Positions 21,283-34,199 of a stretch of 64,000 nucleotides of DNA are shown piece after piece (the first letter of the stretch is position 1; each line of letters begins with the position of its first letter). Made by a program: the position numbers and the translations under genes. Source of the DNA: Cryptomeria japonica (taxonomy: Eukaryota > Streptophyta > Pinopsida > Cupressales > Cupressaceae); NCBI RefSeq assembly GCF_030272615.1, contig NC_081413.1, positions 21,518,501 through 21,582,500 of the forward strand, given 5' to 3'. The notes under the pieces were generated by a model, which worked only from the letters and a program-made list of their open reading frames with translations, searched no databases and was not told the DNA's origin.

Positions 21283-24200
21283 ATGGCTTCAACATCGCAC
21301 TCTAGTTCTAGTGCACCCATTGACTCAGTAGATTTCATTCAACGGAAGGAAAATAATAATGCCCTATCCCAAATACCCACTGGTGTTATAGTAGAGGAAC
21401 GTATTTCAGATTACATTGACTGTAAAATTGAAGACCTAGGATCTCTAGTGATCCATTCTTAGTTGAGTTTGTTCTGCGGGAAGGACAAAAAGATAAAATC
21501 GGAATTTGGCATCTTGCAAAAGAAGAATCTTCACAATGCAGTCTATTTCCTTGAAGAATTCAAAGATGATCACATCCGCATCATTCTAAGCAGAGTGCAT
21601 AGTGAAAAAATGTATTTAGAGTGGACTCATGACATCACACCGGAAGTGATTCATGTTGTCATCAGTTTCTATAACATTGGAGAAGTCCCAGCCCTAAGGA
21701 AGATCAGCAAGACCGAAATGACCAAGCTCACAAGTTCTGTGAGCAACCAACGAGGAATGACCATCAATACCATCAAGGACGATCTAGTCAAGTATGCCTG
21801 CATGGTGATAGGTTACCAGACATTCTATGCTAGCAGGATCAACTCTGCCTCTGCTATAGCGGTAAATGATGGCTATTGGATGATTATGGAAGATGCCTCA
21901 TTTGATTTATGCAACTATATGCAAAGGCAACTTCTGGTGAACCTGAAGTCAATTAAACAAGACAATTCCTTGAGATTTAAATTTGGACAACTATTTGTTA
22001 GACTGTTCTTCTACTTCCAAGGCTATTTCCCAGGAGTTGGTGATATTCAGTGGTTTGCTGACCAACCGGTTACAAAGAAAATCAGGGAAAGTCTTCAAGC
22101 ACTTGGAACCAATTATCTTGAAGTCGTGAAAAAATAATTTGATGAGTTCAGATGCAAGATGAGCCAAAGGGTGAGAATATTTGGTTATATTGTCGACAAA
22201 TATGAAGAGGACATCTGCTTTATCATCAAAGTAGATGAGTGCGTAATGGAGGCTGTTGAGCCCTGAAAGGAAGAAGTGGAGCCTATGGGATATGAGATGA
22301 TGTATGACATGATAGATGGGTGTGCTTCTACGCTACTTGCCTCACCTCTTGATCCTAAGAAAAAGAGAACTGACACCTATCTGGAAAAGGGTTACATCGG
22401 TTGAAGAGCCCTCAGTGAAGAAAGGAAAGGCAGTGCCATCTGTATCGGCACTAGTTACTTTAGCGAGTCCTAAAGTGACCAAGCAGTCACTGACAAAGAA
22501 GAAACTGGAAGTTGCACCTGCCAAGGTATTTGAGAGAAAGCAGAAGACAAAAGGCAACACACCGGACTCAGAGGACACTGTATTTGAAGAACAACCTAAG
22601 AAGACTAGGCAAATGAGGAAGAAGACAAAGGCAACCAGCAATGAACCGGCATCATCAACATCGATAAATATTGATATCTCCTCTTACAAACCTTTGACAC
22701 ATTGTCAAAGAACCATTAAGAATATTAAGAGGAAAGTGCTGAGTGATTTAGTAGACTATTTTGATGATTTCAATGATAGTGAAAAAGAGGAAGTTGAACA
22801 GGAAATTATTAAATATTTATGTATTAATGACTAGTTGCCATCAGAAATCAAACTTGTGACACCAAATTATTTATCTAATTCTTTAGACAACAAATGGCGT
22901 GTTGCCATAGAAAAGGAACAGGAGATAAGAGAGGAAATATTTGCACAATATTTTCTTGATGTGTCTAATTCTGAACTCTATGAAGTTATAGAAAAATATA
23001 AATGCCTCTTCTTCATGAGAAGAAGGAGACTCTTGTTGCTAGAAGGGAAAGCCTCTGAAGTGGTAAATGATACCCACTCTCATGCCAAATCAGCTCTGAG
23101 ATTGCACCAAGTGTCAGAAGTCAACAGGAAGGCCGAACAAGAACTAGAAACTGCAAAACTGGATGAGCTGTATACTAGTGAAGGAGAATATGTCACTGAG
23201 TAAATGGACCCCATTGATGTTGATGCCTTGAATGGTGAAGATGTTACTTCGGATACACCAATAGAAATGATAGGATAGGAGAAACACGATGAGGAAAAGA
23301 GAAAGGAGGAAGAGAAGAGGAAACAGGCAGAAGAAGAGAAGAAGCAAAAGGAAAAGGAGAAGATAAAAGAAGTGGAGAAGAGAAAAGAAGAGGAGAAGAG
23401 AAAAGAAGAGGAGAAGAGAAAATAGGAAGAGGAAAAGAAGAAGAAGGAAGAAGAGAAGAAACATAAAGATGAGAAGAAGAAGAAGGAAGAAGAGAAGAAA
23501 TAGGAAGAGGAGAAGAAGAAGAAGGAAGAGGAGAAGAAAGAAGAAGAGAAGCGGAAAGAAGAAGAAAGGAAGAAGGAAGAAGAGAAAAGAATGAAAGAAG
23601 CTAAAGAGAAGAAGAAGGCAAAAGAAGATAAGCAAAAAGAAAAGGAAAAGGAGGAAGCGACAAAGAGTGTACATGCAGAGACCCCAAAGGCAACTGGTGG
23701 TAAAGCCAAACCGGTTGACATCACCAGTCCCATTGACCTCTAGTCTGCAAATGAAACAGAGCTACTACAAAGCATTAAGCTTGCTCAAGAGCGACTGGAA
23801 TCACTAAGGAGGAAAAAGGAGGAAGATGTGATTCAAACTATGGTGGAAACTCTCACCAATTTGATTTGCGGTACCGATCTCCCAAGTACCGATTCCTCTC
23901 TAGCTCAATTGAAGCTCTTATGCACAGTTGTAGAGGACCAAGTGCAATGTCTGGAAGATATTGTTGAAGCCAATGCAAAATAGAAGCATCAAAAGGCTTT
24001 GAACACTGCCTTGGTAAAGAAGTTAAATGAGCTCCGGTCCGATCTACAGAAAGCATAGAAGGACATAAAAGATGTTCTGGATGAGGGGAATCTATTGCTC
24101 AGTAAGATATGCCAACCTCATCTATTCTATGATGATGTACTTGCTCAGAAAGAAAAACTGCAAATTGATTTGCAGACATTCATAAGCACCTTCAAGATGC

Positions 24201-24541
24201 CCTATGATTCCTTCACTGTATATGGGCAAACCATTCACTGGTTTCAACTTCAGGCTGCAAGAATAGAGTTAGAGATCAGAAACCGAACCAGAGATTTGCA
24301 GGAACTACAACTAGTTCTACTACCAATACTGCAAATACTTCAAAAATGCTATCTCAATCTGGATGCCTTAACGGTTACTCAAGAGATGAGTACCTTGGAT
24401 GCCATGGAGGAACAGGTATCCCAAATGCAAACAGAGAGTGAGGTTGCTACCTCATTGCTTGAGTCACGGTCTATATCCATGAAGACATTTATGCAAGACT
24501 TTAAATCGGTTTTTGACAAGTTTCACTCTTTATTGTCATAA
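21283..24541 (+). pseudogene. C1 ORF2: unknown protein with Lys/Glu-rich helix, broken
   Basis: I do not recognise a functional family with confidence. The frame opens at ATG 21283 (MASTSHSSSSAP). Residues 1-290 form a globular-looking domain (VGDIQWFADQP, FKFGQLF, FYFQGYFPG). A Lys/Pro/Ser-rich linker follows, then a 130-residue Lys/Glu/Arg run (23280-23670) and a helical C-terminus ending FHSLLS. Breaks are TAG 21460, TAA 22135, TGA 22264, a one-base insertion near 22386, TAG 22832, TAA 23201 and several more TAGs. Where C2 can be compared, some sites are Gln codons (CAG or CAA). The N-terminal plan resembles TE-borne 'putative plant transposon protein' or mobile-domain-like ORFs, which is inference. 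Its place before the 3' LTR recalls env-like ORFs of some copia lineages, but no signal peptide or membrane segment is visible. Confidence 0.75.
23280..23670 (+). repeat. Purine-rich (GAG/AAG/GAA) low-complexity tract in C1 ORF2
   Basis: Almost only G and A on the plus strand, encoding EEEKRK/EEKKKK repeats. The equivalent in C2 lies at 35080-35490 on the minus strand. Confidence 0.9.
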
Positions 24542-24808
24542 ACACTTCTTATTTTAATGCTAATGGAAATAGGGGTTATTCAGCTGTACTTTGTCATTTT
24601 TGGCAAAGGGGGAGTAGTATTTTGTATTTAAAATTTTGATGCATGCTGTGTATACTTTCATGTTTATCTCTATAAGGGAGTAGTATACATTGTATTTTCT
24701 GCAAAAGGGATAGTGCATATGCTTAGGGGGAGTAATTTTGATTATGGCATATTTTTTGTTGTAAAACACTTAGATGTCAAAATTTTCCTAAGTGTTCCCA
24801 TCAATGCC

Positions 24809-24820
24809 AAAGGGGGAGAT
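24809..24820 (+). other. C1 polypurine tract
   Basis: AAAGGGGGAGAT directly precedes the 3' LTR. Confidence 0.85.
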
Positions 24821-26026
24821 TGTTGTCATTTTTGATGTTTATGTTGTGATTGTCATTGATGGACGCACACTTGCTTTGAGAACACTTTTTGTATGTATGA
24901 GTTATGCTCAATCGGTATTTATTCCAAACCGATATTGTGTTATAGTCTTTAGGCTATTGGTGTTTTGCAGAAAGTGTTTACTGATCTCAAGCGGTATGAA
25001 GACCTCAAGTGGTTCAAGGATCTCAAGCAGAGTGAAGAAACTAAAGCGGCAGTTATCAGTTTCCTAGTCTTCATTTTTAACAACCGGTAATCGGTTTAAT
25101 GTTTGAACCGGTATTACTCTATGATGAGTTACCAACTAGTAATTGGTAAAGTTGTATGAACCGGTAATACTCTGTGATGAGTTACCAACTAGTATTTTTG
25201 TGATGAGTTACCATCCACCGACACTTTGATGGTGATTTTATGCCATGTTACCAAATGTGTCTAGATGCAATGAACCTAGGAAATTGCAATGTAATCCTAT
25301 TGGACCGACATGAAATTAGATTCCTTTATAAGGACATCATGTCTAGAGTTTTAAGAGTTGGAAAGCTATTAGGGTTTTTGGTGGTTGATGAGTTTCTGTA
25401 TGTGCGATCTTAGAAGGGAAGATCGAGTTTGTGTGCTGTAACAAAGTGTGGATTTACTAAAGACTGAAGTAATGCTGAAATGCATTAGCAATGAGATATC
25501 AAGGATCTAACCAAGCATACTATGCTAGTATTTAGATCATTCATTTGTTGATTACTCACATCTTCGACAAGTCTAAAACCCTTAACTGGGTAGGCTTTGC
25601 AAAGCCTTTGTAAATCCTCTAACAAGGTGGTTCACAACTGTGGATCTGAAATCCTCTCACAAGGTAGTCTTTAATCGGACTTATTTTCTAACAGAGATTG
25701 AGATTCCTAACAGGATCTATTTTGGTGAAGAACATTGTATGACCTTAATCGGTCTGACCTTAACCAGTCTGGTTACTATTGTGCTGATACTTACTTGTGA
25801 GTTTCATGTCACCATGGTTTTTCCCATTTGGGTTTCCACATCAAAATCTCTTGTGTTATGGTGATTGTGCTTATGTGGGTGAATTCCTTATTTGCTATTT
25901 GGTTTGCATTTGTGTTAACCAGTTTGTTAGTAAAACTGTTATACCAGTTTATTGCTAAATTGTTTAAGTGTTTAAGTACAGTATTTTTTGGTATACTAAT
26001 TCACCCCCCCCTCTTAGTATTCATCA
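24821..26026 (+). repeat. C1 3' LTR
   Basis: 1206 bases, TGTTGTCATT to TATTCATCA, matching 13915-15107 throughout. TATAAGG at 25327-25333. Confidence 0.92.
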
Positions 26027-26031
26027 TAAAT
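26027..26031. repeat. C1 target-site duplication, right copy (TAAAT)
   Basis: Exact match to 13910-13914. Confidence 0.85.
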
Positions 26032-27650
26032 TTCATCTAGCCCTTTATATTTTCTTGTCATTTCTTGTTGGTATTTCTTCCTCTTTTCCCTTTCTGACCA
26101 ATTTTCAACTTGTTTGATTTTAGACCGTGTTTGATCTAGCATGCTCTCCTCTAGGATCTCACCCTCCTATTATTCATATTCACTTTCATATTCTAAATTT
26201 AAGGATATCACTGCCTCGTCTTGAGTTTGAACATCTGCTTGAGAGTTCTCCAATCCATCTTTAAGAAGATTGAAACCTCTATCGAGGAGCTTGAATAAAT
26301 CCTCATCTCCTTAATTTTTTTCTCTAATCCCTCTATCTCTTACATTTTTGTAGCTTACTCCTCTTTCATTGCATAATTTTCTATAATTCTTAACATTTCT
26401 CCCCTCTTTATATAATTGGATTTTGATGTTTCTCTAATGGAGATTGAATCAGTGATCTATTCTTTGATTGACTCCCCTACCCCACCTAAGAGCTCCCTCC
26501 TTCTTCTCGAGGCTTCCCTTCCAACTCATACTCTTGTTCGCTAGGTTGAAGCCATCTTTCTTTAGTATATTCATTGGTACATTCATATTCTTTTCTTTTC
26601 AAAAATTACTAACTAGAATGACCTTTCAATTGACATTTATGGCATAATACTAGTTCATCCCCCCTTTCTATCATACCAGTACATTCTTACATAGATTCCA
26701 TAGTCACTTTCCACCAAATTTTCATCTGCCTCAAAAATAGAATCTTGTTTTATTTCCTATGATCCTTAAGGTTTCTAAATCCTGATATTATACTAAAATA
26801 TTGTAAAGTCTAATCTAAATTGGTGTCTCATCAATATATTGCTTGAAAGGATCAAAGTTCAATTCCTAATCTTTAATAAAAAAAAGTGGTTCCTTCCATA
26901 ATGCTTGGGCCATTATTCAAGATTTATCTTTGCATTTGTCCATTAGGGTATTTATTTAAAAAATCCATTTGATAGTGATTTATTGTCAACCCTACCCTAG
27001 TTTTGTTCGCATCATTGGCATATTTTGAGGATTTTCAACCATCCCCTCCATTTGACAAAAGGGGCTACATCTTTCATTTTCTCAATCATCTAGTCTAAAT
27101 CCTTACTATCCAAAAAGAAAGAAATACATCCACCTAAAGCCCTAGGTAAATTAGTATTATCTTCACCTAGGTATCAATTAAGGGTGGTTTGTTGATCATA
27201 CCCTTGTCCATATTTAGGGCTACTACCATGACACTTCCAATTAGGGTTTATGCCTCTCCATCTTGGAAAATTTGTAAACTATCTGACTCTCTCCATCTTA
27301 AAAGGCCTTCCTAATTTCCTAGTTGTTTTTGCTTCCCTAGTCTTTTTAAAGTAGTTTGTCAATGTCATTCATACTATTCTCCTCAATTTTTTTATTGGAT
27401 ATTTGAAATTTCAATAGCAACTCTTGAACGCTAAGTATTGTACCATTTTTTTTATTCTTTCAACACACACCTTGCCTCAATTAGTTGAGCCACAAGTTAT
27501 TCTTAGATCTCACTTGATGGTGGCCTTCTTATGTATCTCCTTCTCTAGGTCCATGATTCCATCTACCATCATTCTTTGCCTTCGTTTCTAAATTGAAGTT
27601 CCCATAAACTCTCAATTTGTGCTACTCTTCTCCTTGATAACATCATGGCT
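26032..27650 (-). pseudogene. L1-type LINE ORF1 region (remnant)
   Basis: On the minus strand, scattered coding blocks in changing frames read like an L1 ORF1 nucleic-acid-binding protein. They include DLEKEIHKKA (about 27540), DNTNLPRALGGCISFFLDSKDLD (27160-27090, listed only as a block), LCHKCQLKGHS (a zinc-knuckle start near 26640) and IKQVENWSEREKRKKYQQEM (26130-26070). The block ends at the C1 insertion, and the ORF2 endonuclease of the same orientation follows on C1's other side (13909). One LINE split by C1 is the simplest reading. There are many stops, and the assignment rests on position and the knuckle more than on sequence memory. Confidence 0.45.
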
Positions 27651-28520
27651 CCTTCATCAATAGATTGAGATCCACCCAAGTACCATTTTGCCTGTCTATT
27701 GCACAAGGCCCCCTAAAATTCAAGTTATTGATGACTAAGTTAATCCAAAGGCATAGGAATTATAGATAATTTTATTTCTATTTATATATTGGTATATTTT
27801 TTATTATTTTATTAGTATATTTTTAATTATTATGTTTTAATATTTTGGTTAATATATTATTATACTTTTATTATATTATGTTTTAATTTTTTTGTTTTAT
27901 TTGTTTATTTATTATTATTTTTATTCTTAAGTTGGAATCATCCCAAATTTTTAAGTCAAATATTTTGGCCACTTTCAAAGCTTCATTCTTGTTCACAAAT
28001 ATATTAATGTACTCTTCTTTACCCCACTATCCAATGTTCACATGGGGCCATTACTTGGTATGATTCGATTTTTTAATTGAATGATGATGAACTAAAGAAG
28101 GTCATCTAAATGACTGCTTTGATTTTCCTAAAATGGGCATCTTTGACTACTTTTATTTTCTTGGCACGTCACCTTTGAGTATTTCATTTTTTGACAAGTC
28201 ATCTTTGACTACTTTTATTTTCTTAACTCAATCATCTTCGACTGCTTTGATACAATGACATAATTCCATGGAATGATTAAATTATTGATGTTTTTTTTTA
28301 TATATTGAGAAAAACATTTAAATAAATATTAAAATAGAGAAAGATACTAAGGTAGCTAAAAATATCTGTCCAAACATCAGCCACAAGGCTACAAAATATA
28401 ACTAGAAGTTACATAATTTGAAGAACTAACAATGCTTAGAACATTCTGACTAGATAAACAACAGCCACAAGGCTATGAGATAAAACCAGAAATTACATAT
28501 AGTGAATATAACTTTTTCCA
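27651..28520. other. AT-rich stretch with short repeats, no gene
   Basis: 27780-27930 is a T/A run. CATCTTTGACTACTTTTATTTTCTT recurs in altered form three to four times between 28100 and 28255. A pair of related blocks beginning CAGCCACAAGGCTA lies at 28379 and 28462. No coding frame is recognisable. Confidence 0.5.
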
Positions 28521-29685
28521 TGACTCAGAGGTGGGGTGAATTAGTATACCAAAAAGCACTGTATACAAACACTTAAATAGTCTAGTGATAAACTGGTAAA
28601 ATAGTTTAATAGACAAACCGTTTAACACACATGCAAACCAAAATGCAAATAAGACATTCACCCACAGGAGCAATAACACCATAACACAAGATATTTGACG
28701 TAGAAACCCAAATGGGAAAAACCACGGTGAGATGAAACTCACAAGTAACTATCTACAGAATAGGAACCAGACCAGTTAAGGTCATACAATGTTCTTTACC
28801 AGAACAGATCCTATTAGGAATCTCAATCTCTGTTAGGAGATAAATCTAATCAAGGACTACCTTGCTAGAGGATTTTAGATCCACAGAGGTGAACCACCTT
28901 GTTAGAGGATTTTACAAAGGCTACTCTGAGCCTACCCGGTTAAGGGCTTCAGACTTGTCAAAGATGTGAGTAATCAACAAGTGTATGATCTAGCAAATAG
29001 CATAGATTGCTTGGTTAGATCCAGTATAGCTCATAGCTAATACATTTCAGCATTACTTCAGTCTTTAGTAACTCTCACTCTATTACACCTCACAGACTTG
29101 ATCTTCTTAGTTAAGATCTCTCTTACAAAAACTCATCAACCACCTTAAACCCTTGCAACAACCTAAAACCCTATACATGATGTCCTTTTAAAGGAATCTA
29201 ATTTCATGTCAGTCCAATAGGAGTACAATCCAATTCCCTAGGTTCAATGAATCTGGACATACTCGGTAACACGATAGAAAAAGCACCACCAAAGTGTCGG
29301 CACCGTCAAACAATCGGTGGATGGTAACTCATCACAAAATGTCGATTGATAACTCATCATAGAATGCCAGTTGGTAACTCATCAAAGTATTATCGATTTA
29401 CACAAAATACTGGTTGCCGGTTTGACAAAAATGAAGACTAGTAAAAATGTGTTTTGCCGCTTTGATCCCTCGTACCACTTGAGATCCACGAACCACTTGG
29501 GGTCGACATACCGCTTCAGACCGGTAAACACATTCTGCAAAACACCAATAGTCTAAAGACTATAATACAACATATCGGTTGGAACAAATACCGGTTGAGA
29601 TCTAACTCATACATATAAAGGTGATCTCAATGCAAGTGTGTGTCCATCAATGACAATCACAACATAATCATAAAAAATGCTAACA
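28521..29685 (-). repeat. C2 3' LTR
   Basis: Matches 39311-40496 from GGTGAATTAGTATACC to ATGCTAACA. Its outer end is degraded. Confidence 0.88.
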
Positions 29686-29698
29686 ATCTCCCCCTTTG
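29686..29698 (-). other. C2 polypurine tract
   Basis: On the minus strand CCAAAGGGGGAGAT abuts the LTR, as in C1. Confidence 0.85.
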
Positions 29699-30432
29699 GC
29701 ATTGATGGCAACACTTAGAAATTTTTTTTTGACATCTCAGTGTTTTACAACAAAATCATTCCATTAGCAAAATTTCTCCTCCTAAGCATATACACTATCC
29801 TTTTAGCTAACAACAATGTATAACTAATTGTATACAGATATAGACATTGAGATATTCAGAGCATACATCAAAATTTTAAATACCAGATACTTCTCCCCCT
29901 TTGCCAACAATGACAAAGTACAACTGAACAACCCCTATTTTCATTTGGTATTAAAATAATAAGAGTTTATGACAATAAGGAATAAAACTTGTCAAAAACA
30001 GATTTAAAGTCTTGCAAGAATTGTTTCATAGATAGAGAGCATGACTCAAGTAGGGAGGTGGCAACTTCTTTCTCTGTCTGCATCTGGGAGACATGTTCTT
30101 CCATGGCATCTATTGTGCTCATCTCATGTGTCACCATTAAGGCATCCAAATTAAGATAGCACTTCTATAGTATTTGCAGACGTGGGAGTAAAACCAGTTG
30201 TAGCTCCTGCAAATCTCATGACCGGGTGCTGATCTCATGCTCTATTTTTGCAGACTGGATATGAAATCAGTGAACGGTTTGCCCATAAGCTGTAAAGGAG
30301 TCATATGGCAGCTTGAAGGTGCTCATATATAATTGCAAATCAGATTGAATCTTTTGTTTCTATGCAAGCACATCATCACAGAAGAGATGGGGTTGGCAAA
30401 TCCTACTGAGTAGACGATTCCCCTCATCCAGA

Positions 30433-30437
30433 GCATC
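30433..30437. repeat. P1 target-site duplication, left copy (GCATC)
   Basis: Repeated exactly at 34661-34665. Confidence 0.92.
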
Positions 30438-30898
30438 TGTGAGATTTTGCCTAGATCAAGAGGCAATGGAAAGCATAAATAAGAGAGACAAAATATATGA
30501 TAGAAATAAACTGTATTCTATCAAGATGAAAATAATAATCAACTGGATCATCAAGCAATACATACAATGAATATAAGCCTGCTTATATAGGCAAGGCTAT
30601 ATGGATATGTGAGCACACAAACATGACGTGGCTCAATAAGAAACAAGGGTAGGTAGGAAATAGGTGTGGGTAGGTAGGAGAAACAATATAATATTCCACA
30701 TGAGGTGGATCACCCACTAAATGTGGAGTGTAACAACAAGATCAACACCATAAAAGGTGGAAATTCTCCTACACACACTATCCCAATGTGGCACAAACAC
30801 CCAAGTGTCTCATACCCAAACTACTATGAAATGCATTTCCTAAGTAAACTTAAGTAAGGTGTAATAATATCCAAGATGAATAATTATTTACACCAACA
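30438..30898 (-). repeat. P1 3' LTR
   Basis: 461 bases, TGTGAGATTT to CACCAACA. TATATAAG (30589-30582, minus strand) is embedded in an inverted repeat. Confidence 0.95.
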
Positions 30899-30908
30899 CC
30901 CCCCCTTA
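30899..30908 (-). other. P1 polypurine tract
   Basis: Minus strand TAAGGGGGGG abuts the 3' LTR. Confidence 0.8.
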
Positions 30909-31195
30909 AGTGCAACTTAGGGGAATGCACTAAAGTGTACAATGCAACTAAGTAATGCAAGATGGGTCTCGGCTATGAGGCCATGTTAGGTACCCATGTA
31001 CAAATACAAATGCATGAAAACCAATGCAAGGAAATCTCTCACAAAGCGGGGAAAGAGAGAAAAACCCAATGGGAAAAAATGCTCCCCCAAAAGAGAGATG
31101 AAAACTAGATACAAATAACTCTCATAGAAGTATGTGAAGGACAAAACCACATGTGAGGAAAAAGTCCCCCCCATATGAGAGAAGAAGAAGAGAGA

Positions 31196-33388
31196 CTAGG
31201 AAGCCCCCCTCAATCTGGAATCTGCACCAATGATAGAAGCTCGAAGATGAATGAAGAAACTGCTCCATGAATGTCGAACAACATTCCTCCCCTTAGGAAG
31301 AAACAAAACCAAAGGTGTATCCATGAAGTCTCCCCAACCATGAAAGGAAGATGGAGAAAACATACTCATGATGAAAGGAATCTCTAAAAACTGCTCAAGT
31401 GTCCCCATGTCGATGCTGAAAGTAACCCCCTCCAAAGGTGGTAAACTATGCCACACTACTAAAAAAGGAACTCTAAGGTCTAGTGGAGATGAATGTAGAA
31501 CAATATCCAAAGACTCATATGTCTCCTCAAAAGATAAAGAGACCTCCTCCAAGTGTTGTACAAAAGTATCCACAATCATGTCAACCTCTAAAGATTGATC
31601 ATGTAGAGAATGCACAAGAGGGTCAGAGTGATTCCTCGCAACAATCAAAGAAGGATCATCTTCATCAAAGAGAAGATGAATGTCATCAATGATGTTTCCC
31701 AAATTTGCAATGTAGGAGTCCACAAACAAACCTGCAATGTCTGTCAAGTAGGCATCCCAATCAACTGAAGCTGGAAGACATGAAATATCCTGCTGCACTA
31801 AATCATAAGAAGGCAAAACTGTCGCACTAGCTGCATCATCAGGTGCAATAGGTGGTGTGATATCAATAGAAGGAGATGAAATGCAAGGCTCAAGAATGGG
31901 GTCACATGAGAGAATCCCCAAGTTCAAATGCCCAAAATTCTCCTCAAAATCTAAATCATCAACATGGGAAGAACCAACCTTATCAATAGGACCAAAATCT
32001 GAAAAAGAGTACAATCAAGATGCATGATCAACCACCCCAGTAGCAATGATAGATCGACTCTCCAAGTCTCTGATGATAACTGAATTAGGTGTAAACTCCA
32101 TAGTTTTCCTAGTTGCCCCATGTGTAATTTGATAGATGGAAAGAAGATTATTTGTCAAGTGGGGTACACATAAAACATCATTGAAGGAGTTATCCCCTAT
32201 GGCAATAGATCCTTTCCTAATCACATCCATGTATGTATGATTGCCCATCAAAATATGTGGCATGCAGCGAGGCTCAAATGTAGAAAACATAGACTATGAA
32301 GATGCCATATGATGAGAAGCCCCTGAATCTAGAAGCCATCTCCCTGAATCATGACTTGTAGTAGCACAAAGATCTTGTCCCTTTCCTTTATCTGTCCCAA
32401 AAAAGTGATCCTTTCCTTTATCCTTGGAAGAAGAAGCCGATGTAGACATTCTAGAAGGTAGGTTGATTCTATTCTTCTCAAGAAGATTCTTCAACCCATC
32501 AATATCCTTCTTATAACAATGATGTTCATCATGTCCTGACTTCTTGCAATATCCACAAAAAATATTATCCTTATATGATTTCCTCTTAGGTGAGAATGGT
32601 GAATCACCTTGTTGTGGAGAGGAAGATTGTGCCTCATCTTGTTGTGGTTTAGACTTAGGTTTCTTTTGATTCTTACCTTTTCCTTGATTACTTTGATTCC
32701 CTTTGTTAGTCACCAAAGCTTGTGACTTTGAAGATTTGAGAATCCCCATCATGGTCAACTTAGATTGCTCAAGTATTAACATCTCCGTGAATGAATCAAA
32801 TGAGGGAGAATTTTATGAGGAACCTTGAGCTAACCTATGGGTGTGAAAGCTAGATACAAAGGCTGCATACTCTGAAGGAAGCTTGTCCAACAAGTTATAA
32901 ACCAATTGAGCATCATTTTTGTCAATTCCACAATCCTTTAGCTTTGCTCTTAGCTCAGTTTCTTTTGTGACATAATCTTGGATTGTATCAAAATCCTTGG
33001 GATCCAAAGTTGTTTGTTCACTATCAAGCTTGTAGCTCTTAATCTCATCAACTTGACCATACAATTTCTTAAAAATATCCTAAGCCTCTTTAATTGTAGT
33101 ACACTTATCAATGTGAAAAATGAGGTCATCTGATACATACTTTCTAAGAGTTCCAAGTGCCATAGCATTCTTAGTAAGCGATTCAATTTGAGCATTAGGA
33201 TCAACCTTATGATCAGGTGGTGCTGTAATAGATTCATTTACATAATGAATGAGTCCTTTTTCCATTAGTTGACTCCATGCCTTAATTTTCCATGATGCAT
33301 AATTATGAGGAGTTAAAAGTGGAAATTTAGGAGAACCCATAGCACCAAAATGAAAAAACACAAGATAGAGAGAGGTACAATCACACAA
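31196..33388 (-). pseudogene. P1 gag-protease frame with four in-frame stops
   Basis: A single frame runs from ATG 33388 to the stop at 31196, broken only by TAG 33080, TAA 32813, TAG 32294 and TGA 32015, with no frameshift. Residues 1-190 are copia gag (FPLLTPHNYASWKIKAW, then LLDKLPSEYAAFVSSFH). A Lys/Gln/Ser-rich stretch follows. The knuckle FCGYCKKSGHDEHHC is at about residues 275-289, and protease DSGASHHM at about 354-361. VPHLTNNLLSI follows, and FGHLNLGIL resembles the pre-integrase domain. The last 270 residues are acidic and match no domain I know; they occupy the place of integrase and RT. Its product would be processed into particle proteins, with polymerase supplied by another element. 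Confidence 0.85.
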
Positions 33389-34158
33389 GACACCCCCCCA
33401 AAATACTCAATCAAGAAACCCTCGAAAATGGTGATTTTGGCACTTTATACTTAGTGCATATACAATGGGCCATTTGCAAAACAAGGCAAAGTGGACTTCT
33501 GATTTCAATTCACAACTTCTCAAAATGAGATCTAGGAGACTTCAACAAATACTGCTAGTGATCTAAACTGAGATCCAAGGAAAATGCAAGTACCAAATAT
33601 GCCAAAAATGGCCAAATACTGAAAGTACGATTTCTACTTAAAATCACTGCAAACAAATGGTAGATTATGAAAGTAGATGAAAAAATATGCACTTTGGAAA
33701 AAAATGGCACTTGAAAATGAGTCCATATGAGCCCAAACGAAGCCTCCAAAGTTGTAAAAATTAGTATTTCACGATTTTTAAAAAACCTGTATCCAAAAAA
33801 TAGCAAAATTCTACACCACTATATAGATCACAAAATTCTACCCCAAAAAAAAAAAAATTGCTCGAAAAAACGAGTCCGGATGAGTGAGATATCACTATTT
33901 GAAAATTGCCTGCAAAATTATAATTTCTGGAAAATTTCTACCACAGCGTCAAATTTCAAATGCCTCTAGATTTGGCCTCTAAAGTCCGATTTGGATGAAA
34001 CAAAAGATAAAACTGAATTTCTTGGTCCTCCTCAATCCAATGGTAACCTCATATTTGACCTGTCAAGCTTCAATAAAAACCTGCAATAGAAAGTTCCAAA
34101 ATACAAACCCCAAATAACATCAAATTTCTCTCAATTAGCAAACCAATGACACTCTAAT

Positions 34159-34199
34159 GGCTCTGATACCATGTGAGACATGAAACAGCTCTAATACCG
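34159..34199 (-). other. P1 primer-binding site, duplicated
   Basis: On the minus strand a degraded CGGTATTAGAGCT (34199-34187) abuts the LTR. A perfect TGGTATCAGAGCC (34171-34159) lies 28 bases further, preceded by GTCTCACA that mimics the LTR end. This looks like a small tandem duplication of the LTR-PBS junction. Confidence 0.7.

Larger units (their letters stand above)
13915..26026 (+). mobile_element. C1: 12.1-kb LTR retrotransposon with gag and a second long ORF, no reverse transcriptase
   Basis: LTRs (13915-15107 and 24821-26026) run TGTTG to TTCATCA and are flanked by TAAAT. A PBS resembling the initiator-Met site follows the 5' LTR, and a polypurine tract precedes the 3' LTR. Inside are gag (15158 to about 20779, split by a 4.4-kb insert) and a roughly 1,080-codon ORF2 (21283-24541). 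No protease, integrase, reverse transcriptase or RNase H is seen, so the family is non-autonomous. By eye the LTRs differ at roughly 8-10% of positions over the first 260 bases, making C1 older than G2 and P1. A second member, C2, lies at 28521-40496 in the opposite orientation. C1 sits between ORF1 and ORF2 of an old LINE. Confidence 0.92.

Noticed and set aside
15158-24541. Reassignment of TAG to Gln as an alternative genetic code
   Set aside because: Sister copies have CAG where one has TAG, TAA and TGA also occur, and some TAGs replace non-Gln codons (GAG at 15419). Decay explains it better.
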